Origin: Armatimonadaceae bacterium
GTDB taxonomy: Bacteria; Armatimonadota; Armatimonadia; Armatimonadales; Armatimonadaceae
Direction of reading: 5' to 3'
Assembly: GCA_030447685.1 (NCBI GenBank)
Contig: JAUJOK010000004.1
Span: 1-64,000, forward strand
DNA: 64,000 nucleotides
Part shown: piece after piece, positions 19,041 through 27,167 of the stretch
Layout: each line of letters starts with the position of its first letter
How positions within the stretch are numbered: position 1 is the stretch's first letter
Notes under the pieces: model-generated
Seen by the model: the letters and a program-made list of their open reading frames with translations, nothing else
Told to the model about the DNA's origin: nothing
The model's database searches: none
Made by a program: the position numbers and the translations under genes

Positions 19041-19574
19041 TTATATTTTAGATAGGAACCAGTGCATTGTAGACGTTAACCGTTCTTCGTTGAGAGTTAC
19101 TTCCGCCGAACTCTTATTGTGCGACAAAGCAATGTCATTTCTGCCGCGCAGGTGGTGAAGAAAAGCGGGCACGAAATCCTCATCGAAGCCGAGGTAGCTG
19201 ACCGTGGCGGCGCGTTTAACGGCGGGCAGAAAGCGGGCGGCGGCGCGGGCGTACAGCGCCGCTTCGCCGCCGGTCGCTTTGACTACGACGACACGCGCGG
19301 CGGGATTGGCGGCGGCGATACGGCCCAGGCGCTTTACCTCGATCTGGCCGCAGTCAATCCACAAAACCACCTGCGCGGTTTCCGGGTCGGTCGCCACCAG
19401 GTCCGGCTTGTGCCGCTGCCCCACCCCCTGCTCGATCCGAAGCGGCAGGCCGTTTGTCTCGTTTCGGAACAGCAGATAGCTAAGTATTTTAAGCGCGATA
19501 TGCCGGTTCGACTCGCCCGCGCGGCTTTCGAGGATGATCTTGCCGTCATCTTCGATGCTGAAGGTGTATTTCAC
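19041..19574 (-). CDS. YaeQ-family protein (PD-(D/E)XK-like fold)
   Basis: 177 residues. The sequence follows the YaeQ pattern: VKYTFSIEDDGKII, HIALKILSYLLFRNE, KPDLVATDPETAQVVLWIDCGQIEVKRLGRIAAA, then RVVVVK. Within it, D...LWIDCGQ..VKR has the spacing of the PD-(D/E)XK nuclease core described for YaeQ. Its role is unknown. GTG 19574 overlaps the stop of the upstream ABC exporter (GTGA), so translation is coupled. The longer frame to 19817 lies inside the exporter and is not used. Confidence 0.72.
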   Translation of the reverse strand: MKYTFSIEDDGKIILESRAGESNRHIALKILSYLLFRNETNGLPLRIEQGVGQRHKPDLVATDPETAQVVLWIDCGQIEVKRLGRIAAANPAARVVVVKATGGEAALYARAAARFLPAVKRAATVSYLGFDEDFVPAFLHHLRGRNDIALSHNKSSAEVTLNEERLTSTMHWFLSKI

Positions 19575-21403
19575 GGGACTGCTGCGGCGGCGCCTGTCTC
19601 GCGCGGCGCGGTGCTGCCCTCTCCCATCTGAAGCTCGTACATTGCCGCATACAGGCCGCCGGATGTCAGCAGTTCGGCATGACTGCCCTGCTGGACAAGC
19701 CGCCCTTCCTCGAAGACCAGAATCGTATCCGCGCCGCGCACGAGCGACAGCCGGTGGCTGGTGACGAACGTCGTGCGGCCCCGCATCAGGCGCTCCAGGG
19801 ACTGCTGCACGATCCACTCGGATTCCGGCTCGACCGAGGAGGTCGGTTCATCCAGAATGAGAATCGCCGGGTCGGCCAGAAAGGCGCGGGCAATGGCGAT
19901 TCGCTGGCGCTGCCCGCCGGACAGCTTGACGCCTCGCTCCCCGATCTCGGTGTCGTAGCCGCCGGGCAGTTCCGCGATAAAATCATGGGCGTTGGCGGCG
20001 CGGGCGGCAGCTTCCACATCGGCCATCGGCGCGTCGGGATTGCCGTAGCGGATATTGTCCAGCACCGTCCCGTTGAACAGGAACGGCTCCTGCGGCACCA
20101 TCGCCATGCGGCTGCGCAGGCTGCGCTGTGTCACTTTGGTAATGTCCTGACCATCGATACGGATCGCGCCGCTGTTCGGCTCGTAAAAGCGCAGCAGCAG
20201 GTTCAGCACCGTGGTCTTGCCCGCGCCCGACGGCCCCACCAGCGCGACCATCCGCCCCGGCTCCACGGCGAACGAGACGTTTTGCAGCACCGTCTTGCGA
20301 TCCGTGTAGGCGAAGGAGACGTTTTCAAAGGCGACACGCCCCTCGGTCAGGTGCAGTTCCGAGGCGTCGGGGGCGTCGGCGATGACTTCGGGAGCATCCA
20401 GCACCTCGAAAACGCGCGACCCCGCCGCCTGCGCTCGCTGAAGCATCTCATTCACGGCGGCAAGCTGGTTGATCGGCGCGAAAAGGGGCCACCAGTAGCC
20501 GCGATAGGCGACCAGACCGCCGACCGTGAACTGCCCCTGAAGCACCAGCCATGCACCGTAGCCGATAGACAGGATGTTGCTGAAAAAGCCGACGAACTGC
20601 ACGGACGGAAAGAAAACCGTCCGTGCGTTGATTGCCCGGAACTGAAGCGCCCGGTGCACGTCGGTCGCTTTGCGAAAGCGTCCGCTCTCATAGTCTTCAC
20701 GGGCAAAGGCTTTGATAAGCGGCAGGCCCGTCAAATTCTCCTGAAGGCGCGCGCCCACATCGCCGAGCCGGTCGCGCGACTCCCGGTACAGCGTCTTTAC
20801 CTTCGTATTGAAATACTTGGTCAGCACGAAGACCAGGAAGATCGGCAGCAGCGTCGCGATTCCCAGCTTGACGTTCAGCACCAGCAGCACCCCGGCCACA
20901 TAAAGGAAGCTCAGGCCGTTCGCGATGACCGAATCCGTCCCCTGAACAGCCACTTCCTGTAACTGGTCGATGTCGCCCATCGTGCGCGCCTGAAGATCGC
21001 CGGTGCGGTTCTCGTGGTGATAGGAAAGGGACTGGCGCTGAAGTTTGTTGTAGACCTCGTTGCGCAGGTCATAGACCAGACGCTGGCCGACCTTTTCCAG
21101 CAAGTTGGAGCGCCACGCCCCCAGCACGGAGCCGACCGCCTGCACCGCAAACATCAGCCCGACCCAGGGCAGCAGTATCTCCGCACGCCTCTGCCCGATA
21201 ACCTCGTCCACAATCACTTTCCAGGCGATGGGATGGAAGTTCTGCGCGGGAATGGAGATAAGGAGAAGGAACAGGCCGAAGCCGATGGCGCGCCCGTGCG
21301 GTCTCAGGTAGGGCAGCAGCCGCCAGAACACTGCCCGGCCCGCTCCCGGCGTAACCGCGACACTCCGGCTGTCTCCCGCATCGGAGAAGGAACGTCGGTA
21401 CAT
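19571..21403 (-). CDS. ABC exporter, fused permease and ATPase (MsbA-like)
   Basis: A half-size exporter of 610 residues that should act as a dimer in the inner membrane. Six transmembrane helices fall within residues ~30-330. The ATPase has Walker A GPSGAGKTT, Q-loop MVPQEPFLFNG, signature LSGGQRQRIAIARA, Walker B ILILDEPTSSVE and the switch His in VTSHRLSL. The Asp/Glu after Walker B is followed by SVEPESEW, where most relatives have SALD; the D-loop Asp is thus altered. Lipid or small-molecule export is the usual role. Located 77 bases from the divergent ECF sigma gene. Confidence 0.9.
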   Translation of the reverse strand: MYRRSFSDAGDSRSVAVTPGAGRAVFWRLLPYLRPHGRAIGFGLFLLLISIPAQNFHPIAWKVIVDEVIGQRRAEILLPWVGLMFAVQAVGSVLGAWRSNLLEKVGQRLVYDLRNEVYNKLQRQSLSYHHENRTGDLQARTMGDIDQLQEVAVQGTDSVIANGLSFLYVAGVLLVLNVKLGIATLLPIFLVFVLTKYFNTKVKTLYRESRDRLGDVGARLQENLTGLPLIKAFAREDYESGRFRKATDVHRALQFRAINARTVFFPSVQFVGFFSNILSIGYGAWLVLQGQFTVGGLVAYRGYWWPLFAPINQLAAVNEMLQRAQAAGSRVFEVLDAPEVIADAPDASELHLTEGRVAFENVSFAYTDRKTVLQNVSFAVEPGRMVALVGPSGAGKTTVLNLLLRFYEPNSGAIRIDGQDITKVTQRSLRSRMAMVPQEPFLFNGTVLDNIRYGNPDAPMADVEAAARAANAHDFIAELPGGYDTEIGERGVKLSGGQRQRIAIARAFLADPAILILDEPTSSVEPESEWIVQQSLERLMRGRTTFVTSHRLSLVRGADTILVFEEGRLVQQGSHAELLTSGGLYAAMYELQMGEGSTAPRETGAAAAVP

Positions 21404-21480
21404 AATTCTTTTATTGTACCCGCCGGTATGGACACGAACTTTGCGTGGGCCGCGTCGTTTAACCGGGTGAGCGAGCGAAG

Positions 21481-22068
21481 ATGATGGACAACGAAACGCC
21501 CGATGAGGCGCTGATGCAGCGAGTGACGCGCGGCGACACCGAGGCGTTCGATCTGCTTTTCCAGCGCCACCAGCGTTCCGTGTACTATTTCATTCTGCGA
21601 ATGACCGGCGGCGATGCCTCGTTAACCGAAGACATCGCCCAGGAGTGCTTCCTGCGGCTCTGGCGGGCGCGACAAACGTATCGGCCCACATCGGCGGCGC
21701 TGCGGACGTATTTATTCACCATCGCGCGGCGGCTGGTTCTGGACGTAACCAAGCAGCAGCAGCGGCGCGCAGCCGTCATGACCTGCGGGGAAACCGGTGA
21801 AGCAGTGGCGACGGAACAGCCGGGCCGCGCCGACCCACAGACGATGCTGATGGGCCGCGAACTGGAGCGGGTTCTCCTTGCCGCTCTGGACGCGCTGCCC
21901 CCGACACTGCGCGAAGTCGTGCTGCTGCGCGACATGGAGGGGCTGCGCTATGAAGAGATCGCGGCGATCACCGGCTGCCCACTCGGAACTGTAAAATCGC
22001 GGCTTTCCTCCGCCCGCCAGCGGCTCAAAACAGCGGCCCAGCACTGGCTGCGGGAAGAGAAAGAATGA
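21481..22068 (+). CDS. ECF-type RNA polymerase sigma factor
   Basis: 195 residues with sigma region 2 (AFDLLFQRHQRSVYYFILRMTG...EDIAQECFLRLWRAR) and region 4 (ALPPTLREVVLLRDMEGLRYEEIAAITGCPLGTVKSRLSSARQRLK), and no region 1 or 3, as in extracytoplasmic function sigma factors. ATG 21481 or the next ATG. It overlaps the following small gene by four bases, the usual sigma/anti-sigma arrangement. The target promoters are not evident here; the adjacent membrane coiled-coil genes are possible targets (inference). Confidence 0.92.
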   Translation: MMDNETPDEALMQRVTRGDTEAFDLLFQRHQRSVYYFILRMTGGDASLTEDIAQECFLRLWRARQTYRPTSAALRTYLFTIARRLVLDVTKQQQRRAAVMTCGETGEAVATEQPGRADPQTMLMGRELERVLLAALDALPPTLREVVLLRDMEGLRYEEIAAITGCPLGTVKSRLSSARQRLKTAAQHWLREEKE

Positions 22069-22385
22069 TGCCTCGCGATAACGAAGAGACGGAAAACGAC
22101 GACGCGCTTCATCAGGTGATAACGGCCCTGCGGCAGATGCCGCGCCCTGCCCCGCCCGAAAGTCTGCGGCGTCGGGTGATGGCCCAGGTGTGGTCGGAAG
22201 GCGAAACCCCGGCAAGACACATAGATGTACTTATTACGCGCACGGAGGAGATCAGGGGGCAGGAGCACGTCTTCTGGGAGCGGCGCGACGTTCAGGAGCA
22301 TTCACCCCCGGCGGCACGCACCGCCGCCGAACACCGCTGGACGCCCGTCCCCCGCGATGCTTTTCACGCAACACAGATAGATTAA
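22065..22385 (+). CDS. Small protein coupled to the ECF sigma factor
   Basis: 106 residues, starting at the ATGATG overlap with the sigma gene stop. The segment QMPRPAPPESLRRRVMAQVW resembles the N-terminal region of anti-sigma factors ('P.PPSLR.RV..'), but there is no transmembrane segment and no zinc-binding HxxxCxxC. It might be a truncated or soluble anti-sigma factor; a frameshift removing a membrane helix cannot be excluded. Beyond position 50 the sequence is low complexity and charged. Confidence 0.5.
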   Translation: MMPRDNEETENDDALHQVITALRQMPRPAPPESLRRRVMAQVWSEGETPARHIDVLITRTEEIRGQEHVFWERRDVQEHSPPAARTAAEHRWTPVPRDAFHATQID

Positions 22386-22401
22386 AGGAGCCAGAAACGG
22401 T

Positions 22402-22971
22402 ATGAGCCAGGATCTACAAGATCAGATAGACGCCCTGCGGCGCGATGTGGACGCATTGAAAGCCGTGATTGCGGGCAAACAGGACTCGAAGTCGCAGGAA
22501 GGCAGCTTCGCGGACCGCTTCGGAAACGAACTGAAAAACAATCTGATGCAGGAACTTGCCGAGAAGAACAAGGCGGCGGGCATCGCGGCGGGCTTTGTGA
22601 TTGCGCATACGAACGCGGATGGGCAGGGAAGCAGTTCCGTCCGGTACAGTCTGGTCACGAAGCTGGAGGCGGCAGACTTACCCTCGGACGAGCAGATCAC
22701 GACCATGATCAAGCGCCTGACACCGCTCGTCACCAGTCCGCTGGCGCTGCGGGCGCTGCGGGAACTGGCACGACCGCGCTTCGAGCGTGGGGCGATGCGA
22801 AAAACCGGAATGGAGCTGGCAGCGGCGCTGGGTGTTGCCGAGGCCCTGGTGGAACAGGCGCTGCGTCCGCTGGTGGGTGACGGCACGCTGCGGCAGGTTA
22901 AAACGGGAGAAGCGGAGTTCTATGAGTGGGACGGAAGCAATTTAGCGATGGTGCTGCTGATTCACGGTTAA
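22402..22971 (+). CDS. Unknown protein with coiled-coil start and winged-helix-like end
   Basis: 189 residues, preceded by AAAGGAG. An N-terminal heptad segment (DLQDQIDALRRDVDALKAVI) is followed by a Gly/Ala segment, a central helical region containing LTPLVTSPLALRALRELARPRF, and a C-terminal MELAAALGVAEALVEQALRPLVGDGTLRQV that has the form of a winged helix. That end suggests a DNA-binding or partner-binding role. Its stop overlaps the stop of the convergent gene by four bases. Downstream in the sigma factor operon. Confidence 0.55.
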   Translation: MSQDLQDQIDALRRDVDALKAVIAGKQDSKSQEGSFADRFGNELKNNLMQELAEKNKAAGIAAGFVIAHTNADGQGSSSVRYSLVTKLEAADLPSDEQITTMIKRLTPLVTSPLALRALRELARPRFERGAMRKTGMELAAALGVAEALVEQALRPLVGDGTLRQVKTGEAEFYEWDGSNLAMVLLIHG

Positions 22972-23312
22972 TGGCGGCGCAGCGGCACCGAGTCTGTTTC
23001 GCCTGCGGGCGCAGCGGCGGCGGCGCTGCTGCGCCGCTGCTCGCGCTCCAGTTGTTCCAGACGCGCTTCCATGCGGTCGATGGCATTGTCGAAGGTCACG
23101 TCGCATCTGGTGGTGGTTTCCCGCAGCGCCGCGATTTCCTGGCGCAGGGCGGCCACCTCCTCCGCAAGTGTCGGCGCGGCCCCCTGATGATATTTCATCG
23201 CGATCATCTTCTCGCGGTGCTTCAGAATCAGGCGCACGATCATCACCGGCGACAAAACGGTCAGCGCGACGCTGGCGGCGACGGAAAGCGGGATGATGAC
23301 ATCAGGGTCCAT
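22968..23312 (-). CDS. Membrane-anchored coiled-coil protein C (paralog of the two upstream genes)
   Basis: 114 residues: one N-terminal transmembrane helix (IIPLSVAASVALTVLSPVMIVRLIL), a basic HREKMIAMKYHQG turn, and a coiled coil with AALRQEIAALRETTTRCDVTFDNAIDRMEARLEQLEREQ. The block LRET(S/T)T..D.(S/T)FD.A..R(M/L)E.R.E..E is shared by the two upstream genes, so the three are tandem paralogs. Topology resembles PspB-type proteins, but sequence identity to PspB is not evident. Function unknown. Confidence 0.55.
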   Translation of the reverse strand: MDPDVIIPLSVAASVALTVLSPVMIVRLILKHREKMIAMKYHQGAAPTLAEEVAALRQEIAALRETTTRCDVTFDNAIDRMEARLEQLEREQRRSSAAAAAPAGETDSVPLRRH

Positions 23313-23314
23313 GA

Positions 23315-23632
23315 TTAGATTTTGCGGCCCACGGAGACAGTGGCCGAATCGGAAGAAGAAGCGCTGGCACTGCTTTGCCGCTCCTCGACACGCTCCATGC
23401 GATCTTCCAGGCGGGACAGCGACGCATCGAACGACATATCGAACTTGGTGCTCGTTTCCCGAAGCTCCTGCACTTCGCGGCGAAGCTCCTGAAGCGTTTG
23501 CAGCGTGTTATCGTCGCCGGCGCGCCGGTGCAGCTTGAGTTCTTCCAGCCGTATCTTGTGCTTGAAGAAGACGGCAATAGGAATCCAGCCGAATAAACCA
23601 ATGGCCCCGATGAGACCGACGATATCGTCCAC
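23315..23632 (-). CDS. Membrane-anchored coiled-coil protein B
   Basis: 105 residues from GTG 23632 with AAAGGA eight bases upstream; the earlier part of the frame overlaps the previous gene. A transmembrane segment (IVGLIGAIGLFGWIPIAVFFKH) precedes LEELKLHRR and a coiled coil, TLQELRREVQELRETSTKFDMSFDASLSRLEDRMERVEERQ, nearly identical in pattern to the upstream paralog. It ends in a Ser-rich tail. The three stops and starts are 2-13 bases apart, so one transcript is likely. Confidence 0.6.
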   Translation of the reverse strand: MDDIVGLIGAIGLFGWIPIAVFFKHKIRLEELKLHRRAGDDNTLQTLQELRREVQELRETSTKFDMSFDASLSRLEDRMERVEERQSSASASSSDSATVSVGRKI

Positions 23633-23645
23633 GGTTGCGTCCTTT

Positions 23646-24053
23646 CTATTTACGCGACAGCACCTGGGCTTCCGCAGTTCCGGTCGTCGAATTTGCCGCC
23701 GCCGCGCTGTTCGTTCGCTCCTCGACGCGCTCCATGCGGCTTTCCAGACGGTCGAGAGCGGCATCGAAGCTCATGTCGAACTGCGTGGACGTATCCCGAA
23801 GGGCGGTCATCTCTTCCTGGAGCCGGTCGAGCCGCGAAACGATGTCGCGATTGGCTCCGCCGCCCGCCCCACCGGCGCGCCCGCTGCTTTCCCGCAGTTC
23901 GGCCATCTCGGCCCGCAGGGCCTTTAGCTCCTCCAGAATCCGCTTCGCGTCTTTCCCGGAACCTGCCTGTCCCATACGCTTCACATACTCATGGAGCGAA
24001 ACGCCGCCGGAAAAGACCGCGATCATAATGGATATTCCGATGAAAACTTCCAC
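23646..24053 (-). CDS. Membrane-anchored coiled-coil protein A
   Basis: 135 residues; the N-terminal helix is FIGISIMIAVFSGGVSLHEYV. The rest is a long coiled coil broken by a Gly-rich hinge (GRAGGAGGGAN) with MTALRDTSTQFDMSFDAALDRLESRMERVEER near the end, the shared paralog block. It begins 22 bases after hisA ends and may be read through from the his operon. The three-copy expansion beside an ECF sigma unit hints at an envelope role, which is inference. Confidence 0.6.
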   Translation of the reverse strand: MEVFIGISIMIAVFSGGVSLHEYVKRMGQAGSGKDAKRILEELKALRAEMAELRESSGRAGGAGGGANRDIVSRLDRLQEEMTALRDTSTQFDMSFDAALDRLESRMERVEERTNSAAAANSTTGTAEAQVLSRK

Positions 24054-24075
24054 GCTGTTGCCTTTCCGTCGTTTC

Positions 24076-24816
24076 TTACGCCGCCGTCGTGGCCGCGAGC
24101 CGCAGGGCGTCCGCGAGGGTCAGCGCGCCCGCGTACAGCGCCTTGCCTACTATGACCCCTTCCACACCGGATGGTTGCAAGGGCACTAGAGCGGTAATAT
24201 CGCCCGGCCCGGCGACGCCGCCCGACGCAATGACCGGGACGCCCACGGCTTCGGCGAAGGCGCGCGTCGCCTCGATGTTAACGCCTTCCAGCATGCCGTC
24301 GCGGGCGATGTCGGTAAATAAAAACCGGCGCGCGCCCATCTGCACCAGCCGTTTGCCGAATGCCTCCACGGCCTCATCGGTGCGCTGCATCCAGCCCTGT
24401 ACGGCCACAAAACCATCCCGCGCATCCGCCCCGATAACCACCTTTTCGCCGAACCGGGCCAGAATCTCGCCCGCGTTCTCGGCATCAATCGCCGCCGAGG
24501 TGCCGACAATTACGCGATCCGCGCCCAGATCCACCACCCGCTCCACCAGTTCCGCCGTCCGCAGTCCCCCACCGACCTGCACGGGAATGGATACCTGGCG
24601 CAGTATCTGGCGAATGACGGGCACGTTCTGGGGCGACCCCATACGCGCGCCGTCCAGGTCTACGACGTGCAGCCTTGTCGCCCCCTCGTCCTGAAACTTT
24701 CTGGCGACTTTAACCGGGTCTTCCGCGACGCGCGCTTCGGTTTCAAAAGCGCCACGCTGAAGCCGCACCGCTTTGCCGCCCCGCAGGTCAATAGCCGGAA
24801 TGATTTCAAAGGGCAT
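24076..24816 (-). CDS. hisA: ProFAR isomerase, histidine biosynthesis
   Basis: The 246-residue (beta/alpha)8-barrel that isomerises ProFAR to PRFAR in histidine synthesis. EIIPAIDLRGGKAVRLQRG carries the catalytic Asp at residue ~9; the two phosphate-binding loops are QVGGGLRT and VIASGGVAGPGD; the second catalytic Asp is in FTDIARDGMLEGVN. Intact, unlike its two upstream operon partners. Starts three bases after the hisH stop region. Confidence 0.95.
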   Translation of the reverse strand: MPFEIIPAIDLRGGKAVRLQRGAFETEARVAEDPVKVARKFQDEGATRLHVVDLDGARMGSPQNVPVIRQILRQVSIPVQVGGGLRTAELVERVVDLGADRVIVGTSAAIDAENAGEILARFGEKVVIGADARDGFVAVQGWMQRTDEAVEAFGKRLVQMGARRFLFTDIARDGMLEGVNIEATRAFAEAVGVPVIASGGVAGPGDITALVPLQPSGVEGVIVGKALYAGALTLADALRLAATTAA

Positions 24817-24818
24817 TT

Positions 24819-25444
24819 TTATATCCGCGCGAAGTTGTCGAGAATATGCAGGCCGACAGCGCCGCTTTTTTCCGGGTGAAACTGGACGCCGTAGATGTTT
24901 TCCCGCGCCACCGCCGAGCAGTAGGGCGCGATGAACTCGGTTTCGGCGGCCACAGCCATGGAAGCGTCGGGGCGGCAGTAGTAGGAGTGGACGAAATAGA
25001 CCATCGCCTCGTTTTCCAGCCCGGCAAAAAGCGGCGTGGGCGTGGGAAAGCGAAGCGCGTTCCAGCCGATCTGCGGCACCTTTACCCCCGCGCCGCCGGT
25101 CCCAGATTCCGCTCATCGAAGCGCAGCACGCGGCCCGGAATGAGGTTCAGGCCGCGATGACAGCCCATCTCCTCGCTTTGCGAAAACAAAAGCTGCATGC
25201 CGACGCAGATACCCAGAAAAGGCCGCCCGGAGTGCGCCGCCTCCAGCGTCACCCTTTCCAGCCCCGACGCCCGCAGCGTGTCAATCGCCGCCCCGAACGC
25301 GCCGACACCGGGCAGCACCACCTTTTTCGGCGTCCCGTATTCGCGCCGGGTCGCTGGTCACCTGGGCGTCGTGCCCCCGGCGGCAAACGCCTTCTGCACC
25401 GAGCGCAGATTGCCGACGCCATAGTCGATAATCGCTATCGACAT
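24819..25444 (-). pseudogene. hisH: Imidazole glycerol phosphate synthase glutaminase subunit, with three apparent single-base indels
   Basis: The glutaminase that feeds ammonia to HisF. Family-like sequence is read across three frames: [20 protein letters not shown] from ATG 25444 (AAGGGAG upstream), then [16 protein letters not shown] and VVLPGVGAFGAAIDTL, the nucleophile motif LGICVGMQLLFSQSEEMGC, and VPQIGWNAL...QFHPEKSG with the catalytic His and Glu. The shifts are near 25378 (one base missing), 25325-25329 (five A where four fit) and 25090 (one base missing). Every segment is conserved, so I think the gene is functional and the indels are sequence errors. Confidence 0.8.
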
Positions 25445-25445
25445 C

Positions 25446-26050
25446 TCACAGAACTCCCTTGGTGGAGGGTACGCCGCCGACACGCGGATCAAGGCGCGTG
25501 GCCGCATCGAGCGCGCGCCCGAACGCCTTGAATGCCGCCTCGGCGATATGGTGGGCGTTGCGCCCGGCGATCTGGCGCAGGTGCAGCGTGATTCCGGCAT
25601 TCGCGGCGACGGCCCGGAAAACTCCTCGACCAGTTCGGTGGCGAACGTGCCGATGCGGTAGTCGGTGAACTGGAAGTCGGCGTATAGCCCGCCGCGCCCT
25701 GAAAAATCCAGCGCGCACAGCACCAGCGCCTCGTCCATCGGGATCGTCGCCGCACCGTAGCGCACCATGCCCGCCTTATCGCCCACTACCTCCGCCAGCG
25801 CCTGCCCCAGCACGATACCCACATCCTCGACCGTATGGTGATCGTCCACCCAAATCGCCGGTGCAGCGCACGTTCAGCGCGAGCAGGCCGTGCCGGGCGA
25901 TATGGGTGAGCATGTGGTCGAAAACCCCGACGCCGGTAACGAGGTCGGAGGAGCCGTCACCGTCCAGATCGAGGCGCAGAGTGATGTCGGTTTCGGCAGT
26001 CCGACGGATAATCTCGACGGTGCGATGGGTTGCAATGGCGCAGCTTCCAT
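25446..26050 (-). pseudogene. hisB: Imidazoleglycerol-phosphate dehydratase, with three apparent single-base indels
   Basis: Converts imidazole glycerol phosphate to imidazole acetol phosphate. Recognisable parts in order: [59 protein letters not shown] with the metal-binding His-His-x-x-Glu, [24 protein letters not shown], and [19 protein letters not shown] with the second HHxxE site. The frame changes near 26035, 25860 and 25625. All metal ligands remain, so real loss of function is unlikely. Proposed start ATG 26050 sits directly after a good promoter, implying a leaderless message. Confidence 0.8.
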
Positions 26051-26057
26051 AGGCTGA

Positions 26058-26087
26058 AGTATAGCCCGGAAGCGGGCCAGGCGTCAA
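26058..26087 (-). promoter_or_regulatory. Sigma-70-type promoter of hisB, probably leaderless
   Basis: On the minus strand TTGACG (26087-26082), an 18-base spacer and TATACT (26063-26058). The start expected about 7 bases further coincides with the ATG of hisB at 26050, and no Shine-Dalgarno sequence lies between. Confidence 0.65.
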
Positions 26088-26560
26088 ATCGCGCGCTCTT
26101 CTTCGTCGCCGAAGCGGTAACGCTGCTCTTTCCACGGGTCGCCAAGCATGTGATAGCCACCGCGCTCCCAAAAGCCGGGGGTATCCTCGGCGCGGAACTC
26201 GACGCCTTTGACCCACTTGGCCGATTTCCACGCGTACAAACGTGGGATCACCAGGCGCAGCGGCCCGCCGTGCTCAAGACTTATCGGCTCGCCGTCGTGC
26301 GTATCGGCAAACAGCGCGTCCTCGGCCAGAAACTGCTCCAGCGGCAGGTTCGTTGTCCAATCGGTCGCGCCGCCTCGAAAGGAAAATCCCTTGTCGTATG
26401 CCGAGATGAGCACGAACTTCGCCTCCGGCTTGACAGAAAGATGCTTGACGACCTCGCGCGTGCTGACCCCCTCCCACACATTGCCCAGCCGCGACCAGCG
26501 TGTGACGCAGTGCATATCGGCATTCCAGCTAATGTGGACGTCATAGTGCTCGCATTAGCC
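26084..26560 (-). pseudogene. Sulfite-oxidase-like molybdopterin oxidoreductase, C-terminal part
   Basis: C-terminal two-thirds of a YedY/COG2041-type molybdoenzyme. It starts abruptly at ADMHCVTRWSRLGNVWEGV, where the Cys is the molybdenum ligand, and continues with [54 protein letters not shown]...[21 protein letters not shown], all family hallmarks. The N-terminal third is found at 28653-29033, on the same strand, separated by about 2.2 kb of inserted DNA. The gene is therefore split. Confidence 0.8.
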
Positions 26561-26663
26561 CCTCAGTCTGTCTTCCATCCCCTTTGTGCTACACTTCTGT
26601 GCAGCTAAAACCCATAGAGTTTGATAAATATAAGAGTCTTGTATTCTTATCCGAGGAGAGCAT

Positions 26664-27165
26664 ATGAGCACACGAAAACCTAAACGATCACAACCTGTTC
26701 CCGAACCCAAATCTTCGCCGCCAGCACCGCGTGAGCAGGAAGAGTTGGATGACACGACCTTCACCGAAATTGGCGGCTCTCCCGTGCCCGGCTCACCCTG
26801 CGCCACGTCTTGCGCGGGCATACCGGTCATATAGGCCGCATTGCGTGGTCGCCGGATGGCTCATACCTCGCCTCCGCCTTCTGTTGATGGGACTATTCGG
26901 ATCTGGGACGTGAGCAAGGGGATATGTGTACACATCTTACAGGGGCATTCTATGAGGGTCAACAGCGTGGCTTGGTCACCGGATTGTCAGTACCTAGCCT
27001 CGGCTTCGAGTGACCAAGCCATCCGCCTCTGGGACGCGGCCAGCGGCAAGCATTTGCAGACATTGAGGGGCATCACATAGGTGTCGTAAGTGTAGTGTGG
27101 TCGCCAGACGGTCAAAACCTCGCTTCGGCTTCTGCTGACGAAACCGTGCGCCTGTGGGAAACCAC
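26664..27165 (+). pseudogene. WD40-repeat gene fragment (N-terminal part of a WD40/TIR protein)
   Basis: ATG 26664 has a GAGGAGAG ribosome site. A Pro/Lys-rich start is followed, with three frame changes, by WD40 repeats: HTGHIGRIAWSPDGSYLASA, SVDGTIRIWDVSKG, MRVNSVAWSPDCQYLASASSDQAIRLWDAASG, and VVSVVWSPDGQNLASASADETVRLWETT. The third repeat ends at the IS630-type left end. The right flank of that element encodes a TIR-domain tail, so the two were probably one gene, of the kind seen in TIR/WD40 proteins of multicellular bacteria. Confidence 0.65.
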
Positions 27166-27167
27166 TA

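Noticed and set aside
19679-20962. 427-codon plus-strand frame
   Set aside because: Antisense shadow of the ABC exporter, whose Walker and signature motifs are clear on the minus strand.
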